Source: Oscillatoriales cyanobacterium M59_W2019_021 (lineage in GTDB: Bacteria > Cyanobacteriota > Cyanobacteriia > Cyanobacteriales > Geitlerinemataceae). Taken from it: a DNA stretch of 53,280 nt. The notes beneath the pieces were generated by a model. The model had not been told where the DNA came from. It saw only the letters and a program-made list of their open reading frames with translations, and searched no databases. The position numbers and the translations under genes were made by a program. The stretch covers positions 1 to 53,280 of the forward strand of contig DVED01000197.1 in the NCBI GenBank assembly GCA_015295945.1, written 5' to 3'. Below are positions 26,058 through 35,094 of the stretch, piece after piece (position 1 is the stretch's first letter; the number at the start of each line of letters is the position of its first letter).

Positions 26058-27242
26058 ATGGTCAAATTGTTTGGGGTATTACCCAGTGTAGCAAGCTTGT
26101 GGATGCTGTCTTCGGCAGCCGCCATCGCCGTCCCGATGCCGTCGGGTGACGCGCCCACCCCAACTCGAACGATCGAGAGTCGCACCGAAACTGGATGGAT
26201 GTCGCTCTGGACGCCAAACTCACCCGACTTGGCATTAGCTCCTCAAGTGGCGGAAGCTTCTCGTTCCCCCGTCGCCCAAGCCGACGATCGCATCGCCACG
26301 GTCGAGTCGATCGAATTGGCAGCCGATGGCAACCAAGTCCTCATTCGGGTCGATCGACCTATTACTTACTCCAGCGGCTGGGAATCGGCTTTATTCTATA
26401 CCATCACTCTCGAAGGCGCTCGCTTGGACTCGGGTGTTTCTGCCCCTGCCATCCGTGCCAGCACGACGATTTCTCGCATCCAAGTCGAACAAGCCGGACC
26501 TGAAACCGTGGTGATTCGGGTGCAACCGAGACCCCAAGTCCAAGTCCAGGAGGTCAATCAGCCCAGCCCGCAAATGCTAGCGCTGTATTTGCAGTCCTAT
26601 TCGGCTTCGGAACCGCGCATTCCCGCCCTAGACGCCCGCGAAGGCGACTCCAAACTTCCCCGCCCGAATCGGGAGAACGGACAGATTTTGGTGGTTCTCG
26701 ACCCCGGACACGGAGGCAACGATCCCGGAGCGGTGGGGATTGGGGGACTCAATGAGGTCGTTATCGTCGATCCCATCGCCGATCGAGTTGCCGAGTTACT
26801 CGAAGCGAACGGGGTGTCTGCCGTCCTCACCCGCACGGAAGACATTGAAGTGGATTTGCCCCCCCGCGTCGATCTCGCCAATCGGTTGGATGCCAATTTG
26901 TTCGTCAGCATCCACGCCAACGCGATCGATATGAGCCGACCCGATGTTAACGGGATCGAAACGTACTACTTCAACGAAGGCAAGAATCTCGCCGACATCA
27001 TTCACGCCAGCCTGATCGACGCCACCGGAGGGCCCGATCGCGGCGTGCGGACGGCTCGTTTTTACGTTCTCCGCAATACCGATATGCCCGCCGTATTGAT
27101 TGAAGTGGGGTTTGTTACCGGAGATTACGATGCGGCAAGGCTGCGCGATCCCGACTATCGAGACCTTTTGGCTCAGGCGATCGCTCGGGGCATCCTGCAA
27201 TACATCGAGCGCTACTGTCCCGGACCGATGTGCCAACCGTAG
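26058..27242 (+). CDS. amiC: N-acetylmuramoyl-L-alanine amidase (AMIN + Amidase_3)
   Basis: Exported peptidoglycan hydrolase cleaving the amide bond between MurNAc and the stem peptide. It has an N-terminal signal peptide (MVKLFGVLPSVASLWMLSSAAA), then an AMIN domain (about 75-180: TVESIELAADGNQVLIRVDRPI, TVVIRVQPRPQVQ) that targets septal murein. The zinc-dependent Amidase_3 catalytic domain spans about 208-390: VLDPGHGGNDPGAVG (His), NEVVIVDPIADRV (Glu), FVSIHANA (His) and VLIEVGFVTGDYDAARL (catalytic Glu). In cyanobacteria AmiC acts in cell separation and in forming septal nanopores of filaments. Start supported by AGGAGAAG 7 nt upstream. murI follows 252 bp later, a common cyanobacterial pairing. 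Confidence 0.95.
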   Translation: MVKLFGVLPSVASLWMLSSAAAIAVPMPSGDAPTPTRTIESRTETGWMSLWTPNSPDLALAPQVAEASRSPVAQADDRIATVESIELAADGNQVLIRVDRPITYSSGWESALFYTITLEGARLDSGVSAPAIRASTTISRIQVEQAGPETVVIRVQPRPQVQVQEVNQPSPQMLALYLQSYSASEPRIPALDAREGDSKLPRPNRENGQILVVLDPGHGGNDPGAVGIGGLNEVVIVDPIADRVAELLEANGVSAVLTRTEDIEVDLPPRVDLANRLDANLFVSIHANAIDMSRPDVNGIETYYFNEGKNLADIIHASLIDATGGPDRGVRTARFYVLRNTDMPAVLIEVGFVTGDYDAARLRDPDYRDLLAQAIARGILQYIERYCPGPMCQP

Positions 27243-27322
27243 TTTGGGGTTTGGGGTTTGGGGTTAGTTGCTTCTCTCCCCCTGCTTCCCCTGCCTCCCC
27301 GGCTCCCCCGGCTCTCTTCCTT

Positions 27323-27363
27323 CTGTAGGCGTAGCCAGTGCGAAGCACTTACTCCTGAACTCC
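27323..27363. repeat. 41-bp dispersed repeat, copy 1
   Basis: Starts CTGTAGGCGTAGCCAGTGCG and is identical over 41 bp to 39772-39812. Both copies follow CCTGCCTCCCC-type pyrimidine tracts. A diverged, longer relative lies at 37194-37305. Confidence 0.9.
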
Positions 27364-27494
27364 TAAAATATTTGCAGTTTCGCGGCACAAACGCTTAAAT
27401 AAGCTCAATTACCTAACGATCGGAAACTCCCGCGTTAGGCGTCGCGGTTAGCCGCAGCAATCGTCCCTAAATCGGCAAACTTTTTAAACAACGC

Positions 27495-28313
27495 ATGAGC
27501 GAAAATCAACGGCGTATTGGCATCTTCGACAGTGGTGTGGGTGGGTTGACTGTATTGAAGGCACTGTACCAACAACTGCCCAACGAGTCGATTCTCTATT
27601 TTGGGGATACCGCTCGCGTCCCCTATGGAACGCGATCTCCGGCGGAAATCGTGCAGTTCTCGCGGGAAATCCTAACGTGGATGGCGCGGCAAAACGTCAA
27701 AATGGTGCTGATGGCGTGCAATACCAGTTCGGCATTGGCATTGGAGACCGTGCGATCGGAGTTTGACTTTCCCGTTTTGGGATTGATTCTTCCCGGTGCT
27801 AAAGCTGCCGTGCGGCAAGGCAAGCGCATCGGCACGATCGCCACTCCGGCAACGGCAAACAGCGGTGCGTACCGCCAAGCCATGCTGGAAATGGACAGTA
27901 CCGTTCGCGTTTGGGAAGTGGGTTGTCCGGAATTCGTCCCCCTGATCGAGCAGAACCGCCTGCGCGACCCTTACACGGCAAAGGTGGCGAGATCATACCT
28001 GCAACCGCTTCTCGACGATCGCATCGATACGTTGGTGTACGGATGCACCCACTATCCCCACCTAGAACCCCTGCTGCGGCAAATTTTGCCCCCGACGGTT
28101 AAACTCGTCGATCCGGCTGTGCATTTGGTGGCAGCGGCGGCGAAGGAGTTGGAATTGTTGGGGTTGCAAAGCGAACGACCCGCACGACCCACTCGGTTTA
28201 CCGTCAGTGGTTGTCCCGAACAATTCGCGCAACTTTCGGCGCAGTGGCTGGGATTTATTCCCGCCGTGGAAAAGGTGTGTTTGCAAAGTTTCAGCTCGTC
28301 ATCGGTTGGATAA
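27495..28313 (+). CDS. murI: Glutamate racemase
   Basis: Supplies D-glutamate for peptidoglycan precursors. 272 residues with the family signature GIFDSGVGGLTVL at residues 8-20, YFGDTARVPYG, catalytic Cys75 in MACNTSSAL, catalytic Cys184 in YGCTHYPHL, and VDPAVHLV. The second half follows the racemase fold to about residue 250. ATG start. It lies behind the amidase gene, giving a small murein metabolism group. Confidence 0.97.
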   Translation: MSENQRRIGIFDSGVGGLTVLKALYQQLPNESILYFGDTARVPYGTRSPAEIVQFSREILTWMARQNVKMVLMACNTSSALALETVRSEFDFPVLGLILPGAKAAVRQGKRIGTIATPATANSGAYRQAMLEMDSTVRVWEVGCPEFVPLIEQNRLRDPYTAKVARSYLQPLLDDRIDTLVYGCTHYPHLEPLLRQILPPTVKLVDPAVHLVAAAAKELELLGLQSERPARPTRFTVSGCPEQFAQLSAQWLGFIPAVEKVCLQSFSSSSVG

Positions 28314-28356
28314 TTTGGGGTTTGGGGTTGGTAGAAACACACCATTTGGGTTGGTC

Positions 28357-29106
28357 TCAACACCAATGAATTGCCATTCTCAACCCTTTTTGATCGTAAT
28401 TCGGAGGGTTGGGAATCGAGTGAAGAGAAGCGGTTAAAGACCGATGGGCAAAGTAGGCGAGCACCATCGCGTCGAGAATGTCGTCATCACTCGCATCTTT
28501 TTTGAGGTGGCGATCGCGGATAGCTGCAAAATGCACTTGAATTTCGGGTATTTGAGATTGAAGTAATTCGAGTCTTTCTTGTTTTCCTTCGCGCGTCTTT
28601 TTCTTGAAATTTAGAGGGTGTTGACTGTTTAAATGGTAGAATAGTAGTTCGGGATAACTTTCAAAACACCGATCGTGCAAGGTTGGAACTTTAAGAAGAA
28701 GTTCGTCAATTTCGCGAATTTTAGGAACGATATTCCAGGCTTGAATTGAAAGTTTTTTACCTGTTTTCGCGGCATTTATAGCACTCGCTTCTGAATAAGA
28801 ACTGGCACAAATAGCCGATCGAATGGGTGGATTAAACACCGAACTAGAAAACGATCGTCCCAAAATTTTCCGAAGTTGGCGATACTCCTGTGGAGTCGCT
28901 TCGCGATCGCAATCTCGAGAGGCTTCGCTGTCGGGTAATCCGATGGGAATATCGATAAACGTCCTGGCTGAGTCTGTTAAGATGGCAATTAAACTCGATC
29001 GATCGCGCAAGATTCGAGCGTCCAAGAAACCGCGATCGCTCCACATCACGGCTAACCATCCCCCGCGACAACCATCCATACCAATCTCGATTTTTTCCGA
29101 ATTCAT
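28357..29106 (-). CDS. DUF429-family protein
   Basis: A 249-residue predicted RNase-H-like protein of the DUF429 family: GMDGCRGGWLAVMW at the N-terminus, TFIDIPIGLPDS, and SVFNPPIRSAICASSYSEA in the middle, with DDDILDAMVLAYFAHRSL near the C-terminus. The acidic residues after GMDGCRGG and in DDDILDA recall nuclease-type folds, but the function of the family is not established. It starts 8 nt after the DUF4340 gene stop, so it may be the last gene of the Gld-type operon. Confidence 0.85.
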   Translation of the reverse strand: MNSEKIEIGMDGCRGGWLAVMWSDRGFLDARILRDRSSLIAILTDSARTFIDIPIGLPDSEASRDCDREATPQEYRQLRKILGRSFSSSVFNPPIRSAICASSYSEASAINAAKTGKKLSIQAWNIVPKIREIDELLLKVPTLHDRCFESYPELLFYHLNSQHPLNFKKKTREGKQERLELLQSQIPEIQVHFAAIRDRHLKKDASDDDILDAMVLAYFAHRSLTASLHSIPNPPNYDQKGLRMAIHWC

Positions 29107-29114
29107 TAAACTAT

Positions 29115-30074
29115 TTATTCGTTCAATTTTTCACCCGATTGAGAGGGCGAATTTTCCGAACGAGGAGAATTAGTTGGTGTCTTTTCACCTTCATTTTGAG
29201 AAGATTTAGATTCAGAAGATTTTTCTAGATTTTCAGGCGTTGGCGAAGGTGTAGAGTCTTTATTTTCTGTAGGTTCGGGTTGAGGTTCGGAAGTAGAGGA
29301 GTTTGATTTATCTGAATTCGATTCGGGATTATCGAGCGATTTTTCTTCCGAACTCGGTTCTGGGGTTGATGGGGGAGTGGGAGTTTCTTCAGCATCGGAA
29401 GTAGCGTCCGAATTATTGTCTGGCGTGGATTTTAGACTGGCTTCTTTCTCTTTCGTTTTATCAGTCGTTTCCGATTCAGCTTTCCACTCAGATAGCGGTC
29501 GATTCACTCCATTTTCAAAATTGGTCGGTAATAAAATTGCCGATTGTGATGATTGAGGATTGTCTGGAACAGTAGCGATCGCATAGAGAAAATTATCGCT
29601 AAAGTCTCGCTTTCCTAAAATCACCCTATAGCTTTTATCATTTTTAAGCGTAAAATCGATCGTGGCTTGGGGTTTATCCAAACCATATTCAGTTTTGCGC
29701 TCTGAATTTAAAGGAATTTGGCGTTCGCTTTGAGCGTTAGCTAACAAACTTAATAAAAACGAGACATAGGCTTCATTCGCAGCAATGGGTTTGCGATCGT
29801 TTAATTCCGACTTATCAGATGCTTCTAGAATTTTCATCTCCCATTGTGATTCGGCAGACTCCGATTTAGACTCAACCTTGGTAAACTCTAACTTTCGTTC
29901 GGGTGTCTCTAGGGTTAAAGCCTTAACTTGCTCTATTTCAAACTCAAAAACCTTTTTATTCTTGAGTTTTGCCACCTCCATTTGAGGTGCGATCGTCACT
30001 TCGTAAATAAAAACTCCCGTCCCGAGAACGAGTGCTGATGCCAGTAGTAAAATTGTAGATTTTTTAAGCTTCAT
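29115..30074 (-). CDS. DUF4340 protein with long acidic tail
   Basis: Membrane-anchored, mostly periplasmic protein of the DUF4340 family that usually accompanies GldG-type ABC exporters. N-terminal helix TILLLASALVLGTGVFIYEV (residues 7-26), then a beta-rich domain to about 200 (EFEIEQVKALTLETPERKLEFTKVE, PIAANEAYVSFLLSLLANAQSERQIP, KTEYGLDKPQATIDFTLKNDKSYRVILGKRDFSDNFLYAI). The last 120 residues are almost only Ser, Glu, Pro, Thr, Asn, Asp and Lys and should be disordered. Directly downstream of gldG (47 bp). Role inferred as an accessory subunit of the exporter. Confidence 0.85.
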   Translation of the reverse strand: MKLKKSTILLLASALVLGTGVFIYEVTIAPQMEVAKLKNKKVFEFEIEQVKALTLETPERKLEFTKVESKSESAESQWEMKILEASDKSELNDRKPIAANEAYVSFLLSLLANAQSERQIPLNSERKTEYGLDKPQATIDFTLKNDKSYRVILGKRDFSDNFLYAIATVPDNPQSSQSAILLPTNFENGVNRPLSEWKAESETTDKTKEKEASLKSTPDNNSDATSDAEETPTPPSTPEPSSEEKSLDNPESNSDKSNSSTSEPQPEPTENKDSTPSPTPENLEKSSESKSSQNEGEKTPTNSPRSENSPSQSGEKLNE

Positions 30075-30121
30075 CGTTTGTCTTTAAGAAATGGGTTTGT
30101 TGTATTGGCTAGATGAAGAAA

Positions 30122-31879
30122 TCATCGCCGACTCCACCAGAGCAAACCACTCGCTGCAAATGCCATCACGGGAACGGTGAGCACAACGGTTACTAAAACT
30201 CGCGCTTGTTTGGGTGTCAATTTCAATGTGCGATCGCTGGGTTCTTTGGGTCGAATTGAAAGCAAAAAATCATCTTCTTGACTCAGCCAATTCACAGAGT
30301 TGAGGAACACATCCCCATTTAAATAGTTCTGGAATAAAGTATTGGCAGCAAAATCCGAATCTCCTAGAACTACGAGCCGAGATTGCTTTGAGGTTTTCTC
30401 ATCTTTATTGCTAGATTCTAATTTTTTTTCGGGTTTTGATTCGGTAGATTGTCCGTTTTCTTCCTTCGTTTCTTCTTCCGCCTCTGTAGAGGTCTCTGCC
30501 GCAGTTTTTTCCTCAGAAGGTCTATCCTCGCTTTGAGAATCTGAGGACTCTTCAGAGGCTTCCGATCGTTTAGATTCTTTAGCAGGAGGAGAAGTCGCTT
30601 CGATTTCTTTCACCTCTTGACTCAACGCAATTCCCAATACTAAAGGACCTTTGCGATCGCTTCCCGGATCGAACTTCCAATCAGGCCCTTCTTCTAAATT
30701 ACTTTCTGCCCAACTGGCATCGCTGGTAAATAATAACGGCATCGCTTCGATACCATCTGTTTTTTGGATATCGAACGATCGCACTAGCGGATAAAGCGAG
30801 AAATTTTCGCCAAAATTATTTGTAATAGGATGGTCGCCGTAATCGATAACGACGGGTGCAGCTTGTCCCAAACCTTGTGTCCATCGTTCCGGATCGATGG
30901 CAAAGCGATCGTCGGTTTCAATGCCCCATTTATCTAACAAAGGTTTCAATCCTGAATCGGTTTGGGGGTCGAGTAAAAGCAGAACTCCACCACCTTGCTG
31001 AAGATAAGTTTCCAGTGCTTTCAGTTCGGGATCAAATAACTTTTTCGTCGCACCTGCAATGACAACAACCGCAGTATTTTCTGGAATTTCCGATCGCTCG
31101 ACTAAGTTCAACGTTTCAACTTGATATCCTTTTTCTTCCAGTGCGGTTTTCGCTTCGGACATTCCCCCGCGAACGGCTTCCAATGGCTTTTCTCCGTGAC
31201 CTTGTAAGAAGTAGGCAACGGGTTGTTCTCCCATGGACAGTTGTGCCAATTGATCGGTCAGTTTCACTTCTGAAAGACGCTGACTAGTAATATTTTGTAC
31301 CAGTTGTTGGCGATCGCCGCTTTCAAGATACACTTCTCCCGGTTCTTTCACCTGGAATCGTTCGGCTAAACCGGGTTGTGCTTGTAGATCGACGTATTCA
31401 AACTGAAAGTTACTCCGATTCAACCGTTGGTAATTTTCCAGTAAGGTAACGTCTGCGGGTCTTTTGTCGCGAATAAATAACCAAACTTTCACCGGTTTTT
31501 CCAGATTTTCCACCACTTGTTTCGATTGGGGAGACAGCGTCAGTTGTTGGTTTTCGGTTAAATCTAAAATTAGGGGAAAACGAGTGCTTAAGAAGTTAAC
31601 TAATCCTAAAATTAACACGACCGAAGCTGTCGCGATCGCCGCATTCGTCCAAATTTCGGTCGATCTTCTCGCCCAAAATCCTTGGGTGGTGCTCGTCCGA
31701 TAAACCAACCACAATCCCATCAAGACAATACCCGCAATTATCATGCCAGCGGGAAGGGGAAACCACTCGCCAGCTACGAAACCAGCAGAGAGTCCGGCAA
31801 TACTGAGAACAGGACCTAACCAAAATAAAAATTGCCAGGATTTGTGGTAAAAATTACGACGATAGATTCGATCTTTCAT
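30122..31879 (-). CDS. GldG-family ABC exporter accessory protein
   Basis: About 585 residues. Three N-terminal hydrophobic helices (FLFWLGPVLSIAGLSAGFVAG, AGMIIAGIVLMGLWLVY, AIATASVVLILGLVNFLSTR), then the large extracytoplasmic GldG/ABC-2 auxiliary domain (TENQQLTLSPQSKQVVENLEKPVKVWLFI, QNITSQRLSEVKLTDQLAQL, YFLQGHGEKPL, GGGVLLLLDPQTDSGLKPLLDKWGI), and a C-terminal anchor (VLVTVVLTVPVMAFAASGLLWW). An acidic Ser/Glu/Lys insert of about 80 residues interrupts the domain before LVVLGDSDFAANTLFQNYLNGDVFLNSVNWL. Start at ATG; a TTG three codons upstream is also possible. Follows the permease gene by 31 bp. In Flavobacterium, GldA/F/G support gliding; in cyanobacteria the cargo is unknown. Confidence 0.9.
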   Translation of the reverse strand: MKDRIYRRNFYHKSWQFLFWLGPVLSIAGLSAGFVAGEWFPLPAGMIIAGIVLMGLWLVYRTSTTQGFWARRSTEIWTNAAIATASVVLILGLVNFLSTRFPLILDLTENQQLTLSPQSKQVVENLEKPVKVWLFIRDKRPADVTLLENYQRLNRSNFQFEYVDLQAQPGLAERFQVKEPGEVYLESGDRQQLVQNITSQRLSEVKLTDQLAQLSMGEQPVAYFLQGHGEKPLEAVRGGMSEAKTALEEKGYQVETLNLVERSEIPENTAVVVIAGATKKLFDPELKALETYLQQGGGVLLLLDPQTDSGLKPLLDKWGIETDDRFAIDPERWTQGLGQAAPVVIDYGDHPITNNFGENFSLYPLVRSFDIQKTDGIEAMPLLFTSDASWAESNLEEGPDWKFDPGSDRKGPLVLGIALSQEVKEIEATSPPAKESKRSEASEESSDSQSEDRPSEEKTAAETSTEAEEETKEENGQSTESKPEKKLESSNKDEKTSKQSRLVVLGDSDFAANTLFQNYLNGDVFLNSVNWLSQEDDFLLSIRPKEPSDRTLKLTPKQARVLVTVVLTVPVMAFAASGLLWWSRR

Positions 31880-31910
31880 AGTTGTCAAGGTGAAAAATTA
31901 TAGTTAAAAA

Positions 31911-32708
31911 TTACGATCGCTTATAGCGCAATGCCTCGATCGACTGTGCAGTTAAAAAGATGCCTAGAACAATATAACTTCCAAACAAAATTAAACTACT
32001 ACTATCGATAATTCCTTGAATTAAATTCGAGTAGTGTTTGAGTAACGATAGATGACCGATCGCAGATCCCATTGCTCCGGTCACTCCCTCAGCAATTCCA
32101 TTCATTACCCACAAAAATAAGATTAACGCAAAGGTTAAAATGGCTGAGAGAAAGGTATTTTCAGTGAGCGATGAGATAAACATTCCTAACGACAAAATGC
32201 TAGCCGCCAGTAAAATCAAAGCCAGATGACCGAGAATTGGGATGACGATCGGCATTTTCGGATCGGCAGCACTAAATAAAATCGATTCGTACAATAAAAA
32301 CGGTGCTGTCATCGTCAGATAAAAAGTCAAAACGCCTAACAGTTTGCCAACGGCAACCGACCAGTTGGTTAAAGGAGAAGTTGCCAACAGTTCGAGAGTT
32401 CCCCGCTTGCGTTCTTCAGCATACAATCCCATGGACAACATCGGCAAGAAAAACAGAGAAAGCGAACCCATGACGCTTAAAAAGAACTGCAAGAATTGAT
32501 AAGGAACATCAACGGGATCGGTAATTCCCAACTGCTCTCGCATCGCCACTTGTGCGAGGATGCCATCGGGTCCGAGAAGGATGTAGAGAAAGAAAAAGCC
32601 GGAAATCAACCAATACACTCCCGCGATCGCCAATGCTAAGGGAGAAGCAAAGTAACTCTGTAATTCTTTACGATAAATAGCGATAATATTGGATATAATA
32701 GTATTCAT
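31911..32708 (-). CDS. ABC-2 type permease (GldF-like)
   Basis: A 265-residue permease with six hydrophobic helices: LALAIAGVYWLISGFFFLYILL, FFLSVMGSLSLFFLPMLSMGLYAEE, LTFYLTMTAPFLLYESILF, VIPILGHLALILLAASILSLGMFIS, AILTFALILFLWVMNGIAEGV and LILFGSYIVLGIFLTAQSIEAL. The GLYAEERKRGTLELLATSPL loop after helix 2 is the typical ABC-2/GldF signature contacting the ATPase. ATG start. It is separated from its ATPase gene by a frameshifted small gene. Confidence 0.92.
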   Translation of the reverse strand: MNTIISNIIAIYRKELQSYFASPLALAIAGVYWLISGFFFLYILLGPDGILAQVAMREQLGITDPVDVPYQFLQFFLSVMGSLSLFFLPMLSMGLYAEERKRGTLELLATSPLTNWSVAVGKLLGVLTFYLTMTAPFLLYESILFSAADPKMPIVIPILGHLALILLAASILSLGMFISSLTENTFLSAILTFALILFLWVMNGIAEGVTGAMGSAIGHLSLLKHYSNLIQGIIDSSSLILFGSYIVLGIFLTAQSIEALRYKRS

Positions 32709-32732
32709 TACTCTGTGTTTTTTGAACTGAAC

Positions 32733-32962
32733 TTACCAAGGGAATAACTTCCGCACTTTCTTTCCAGAGTCGCGAACGGAACCGACAATTTCTGAATGAA
32801 TTTGACCTTGTGTTCGCCCTTGAATTGCTCTAGATTTGAGATCGTGGGTCGCTACAATTTCCCCCGTCATTAATGCCTCTTGCGCGCGATCGAGAAGGGT
32901 TTCCTATCGATCGTCGCTCCCGTTTGCTCGTCAAGTTGCTGGCTCGTAATTTTCCAAATCAT
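32733..32962 (-). pseudogene. Frameshifted small gene between gldA-like and gldF-like genes
   Basis: Minus-strand frame 1 from ATG 32962 reads MIWKITSQQLDEQTGATID and then runs into nonsense. The adjacent frame, entered at about 32900-32905, reads ETLLDRAQEALMTGEIVATH and continues DLKSRAIQGRTQGQIHSEIV to a stop at 32733. Adding one base near GATAGGAAACC (32903-32913) would restore a single protein of about 76 residues. Both halves have sensible composition. The second half also has its own ATG (32870) and could be made as a 45-residue protein. No family recognised. It may be a true pseudogene, a programmed shift or a sequencing error. Confidence 0.5.
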
Positions 32963-33012
32963 TTCTAGGTTAAAGCATTGCTAACCTTTTGAGATCGATC
33001 GAATTCAGTTGT

Positions 33013-34068
33013 TTATTCAGGAGGAGTGTTTTCAGGAGGTTCCGAATCTTGCATGTCCGGTTCTGGAGTTTGGATATCCCGGACATCTGCTTCTGCTTCC
33101 GTTTCTGGAGTTTTCGCATCTTCCATCGTCAACTCCAAAAAGACATCTTCCAAACTCGCTTGAACGCGGTGCAACTCGCACAATCCCAACCCCGCCTTCA
33201 CCACCCGAGACGCAATAATTCGACCCGGTTCCGTTCCCGGTTCGGCAGTCATCCGCCACTTGTAACGATTTTCCGGCAGATGCTCCCTCGATAGCAGTTC
33301 GATCGACTTTACCCCCGGTATATTCTCAAACAGCGAACCCAACGACGCCTCTAAACCCGCCACATCCGCCTCCACTTCCACCTCGTATCCCATTCCCCCC
33401 GTCAACCGACCCATCAAATTCTCGATTTTATCGGTTGCCACTACTTGACCCCGTTTGATGATGGCAACTTGGCTGCACGTCATGTTGACTTCTGGCAGAA
33501 TGTGGGTAGAGAGAACGATCGTATGTTCCCCCGCCAAGCTTTTAATCAAATTACGAACTTCGATAATTTGTCGGGGATCGAGACCGACCGTCGGTTCGTC
33601 TAAAATAATCACCGGGGGGTCGTGGACGATCGCCTGAGCGATACCCACCCGCTGGCGAAACCCCTTAGAAAGCTTGCGAATTAAGGTTTTGCGCCGTTCG
33701 GATAACCCGCATCGCGCCACCGCCAAATCCACCCGCTTCGATCGATCTCCGGCTGCCACCCCCTTAATTCGCGCCACGAAATGCAAAAATCCCTCCACCG
33801 TCATATCGGGATACAACGGCGGCGTTTCCGGGAGATAACCGATGCGCTGTCGCACCGCCATCGACTGTTCGTGAACGTCGTATCCCGCAATTCTCGCCGT
33901 GCCGCTGGTGGCGGGCAAAAATCCGGCTAAAATTTGCATCGTCGTGGTTTTGCCTGCACCGTTGGGACCGAGAAACCCTAAAATTTCCCCTTTTTCCACG
34001 TTAAACGTCACATCCCGAATCGCTTGGGTCGTGCCGTAAATTTTACTGAGTTGCTCGACTTCGATCAT
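33013..34068 (-). CDS. ABC exporter ATPase (GldA-like)
   Basis: ATP-binding subunit of the Gld-type exporter. Start set at MIEVEQLSKIYGTTQAIRDVTF; the frame extends 13 codons upstream through spacer repeat (MTNPPTPNPQPQN). Walker A GPNGAGKTT (about residues 38-46), Q-loop YLPETPPLYPDM, signature LSKGFRQRVGIAQAI, Walker B VIILDEPTVGLDP and H-loop STHILPE. After residue 220 comes the C-terminal domain common to GldA/DUF4162 ATPases (GQVVATDKIENLMGRL). The last 38 residues are acidic and Pro-rich (TPETEAEADVRDIQTPEPD). First gene of the cluster. Confidence 0.93.
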   Translation of the reverse strand: MIEVEQLSKIYGTTQAIRDVTFNVEKGEILGFLGPNGAGKTTTMQILAGFLPATSGTARIAGYDVHEQSMAVRQRIGYLPETPPLYPDMTVEGFLHFVARIKGVAAGDRSKRVDLAVARCGLSERRKTLIRKLSKGFRQRVGIAQAIVHDPPVIILDEPTVGLDPRQIIEVRNLIKSLAGEHTIVLSTHILPEVNMTCSQVAIIKRGQVVATDKIENLMGRLTGGMGYEVEVEADVAGLEASLGSLFENIPGVKSIELLSREHLPENRYKWRMTAEPGTEPGRIIASRVVKAGLGLCELHRVQASLEDVFLELTMEDAKTPETEAEADVRDIQTPEPDMQDSEPPENTPPE

Positions 34069-34179
34069 ATTTTGGGGTTGGGGGTTGGGGGTTGGGGGGT
34101 TTGTCACTTGTCCTTCGTCCTTTGTCAGTTGTCACTTGTTTGACCAATGACCAATGACTAATGACTAATGACTAATCGA

Positions 34180-34920
34180 TTAAATCCCCGAACCATCCAA
34201 GAATTCTATAACGGTTTTGTTTTTCAGCTTGCAGTTGGGGGCTGAGGTGGCGGCAGTTGCCGAGACTAGGACTCGTGCTTCGGAGGGCTGACTTTGCAGT
34301 TGCCGGACTTGTTCCTCGAGGGATTCGATGCGATCGACCAAACTGCGGATGACGGCGGCTTCGGAGTCGGGGAGTTGACCGTGTTCGAGGGGGTTGACGC
34401 GAACGCCGGAACGGTAGACCACGCGACCGGGAACCCCCACCACCGTGCAATCGGAAGGAACATCCCGCAAGACGACGGAACCCGCCCCAATGCGCACGTC
34501 GTTGCCGATGTAGAGATTGCCCAAAACTTTCGCCCCGGCACCGACGACGACGTTTTCGCCTAGGGTGGGGTGGCGTTTGCCGCTTTGTTTGCCCGTTCCG
34601 CCGAGGGTGACGCCTTGGTAAATCAAGCAGCCATCGCCGACAATGGCGGTTTCGCCGATGACGACCCCCATACCGTGGTCGATAAACACGCCTTTACCGA
34701 TTTTCGCCCCGGGGTGAATTTCAATTCCGGTGAGGAAGCGGGAAATATGGGAAATCATTCGGGGGATGAAGGGGATGCCGAGATGATGCAGCCAGTGGGC
34801 GAACCGATGGAGTAAGATCGCTTGCAAGCCGGGATAGCAGAACAAGACTTCCAAGCCGTTGCGGGCAGCCGGGTCGCGATCGAAGATTATACGGAAATCA
34901 GCAATAAAGGTATCTAGCAC
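34180..34920 (-). CDS. cysE: Serine O-acetyltransferase
   Basis: First committed step of cysteine synthesis: acetyl-CoA plus serine to O-acetylserine. Start chosen at the GTG encoding (M)[20 protein letters not shown], which matches the family N-terminus; the frame is open to 35049 but the extra 43 residues are not family-like. N-terminal helical domain ([22 protein letters not shown]), then the left-handed beta-helix of hexapeptide repeats: [64 protein letters not shown]-terminal tail after VVYRSGVRV has a short coiled coil ([19 protein letters not shown]) and about 30 variable residues ending near spacer repeats. Confidence 0.95.
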   Translation of the reverse strand: MLDTFIADFRIIFDRDPAARNGLEVLFCYPGLQAILLHRFAHWLHHLGIPFIPRMISHISRFLTGIEIHPGAKIGKGVFIDHGMGVVIGETAIVGDGCLIYQGVTLGGTGKQSGKRHPTLGENVVVGAGAKVLGNLYIGNDVRIGAGSVVLRDVPSDCTVVGVPGRVVYRSGVRVNPLEHGQLPDSEAAVIRSLVDRIESLEEQVRQLQSQPSEARVLVSATAATSAPNCKLKNKTVIEFLDGSGI

Positions 34921-35008
34921 GAGATCTCTCAAGGGGATAGACAACCAGAGAGGGAGAATCGCCAGAGGAGGACGCCGCTCCCAAAGACTTTTGTTAAATA
35001 GACTACGG

Positions 35009-35037
35009 ATTATTATATAGTCCGGCGTTGGACTCAA
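35009..35037 (-). promoter_or_regulatory. Possible cysE promoter
   Basis: On the minus strand TTGAGT (35032-35037) is followed by TATAAT (35012-35017) at 14 nt, and by an overlapping AATAAT (35009-35014) at the usual 17 nt. It lies about 90 nt upstream of the GTG chosen for cysE, which argues against the longer reading frame. Confidence 0.4.
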
Positions 35038-35094
35038 GGCTGAGTGCAAACTGAGAAGTTCTTGAGTCTGGGGTGGGTTTTCTGGGGAACCCTG

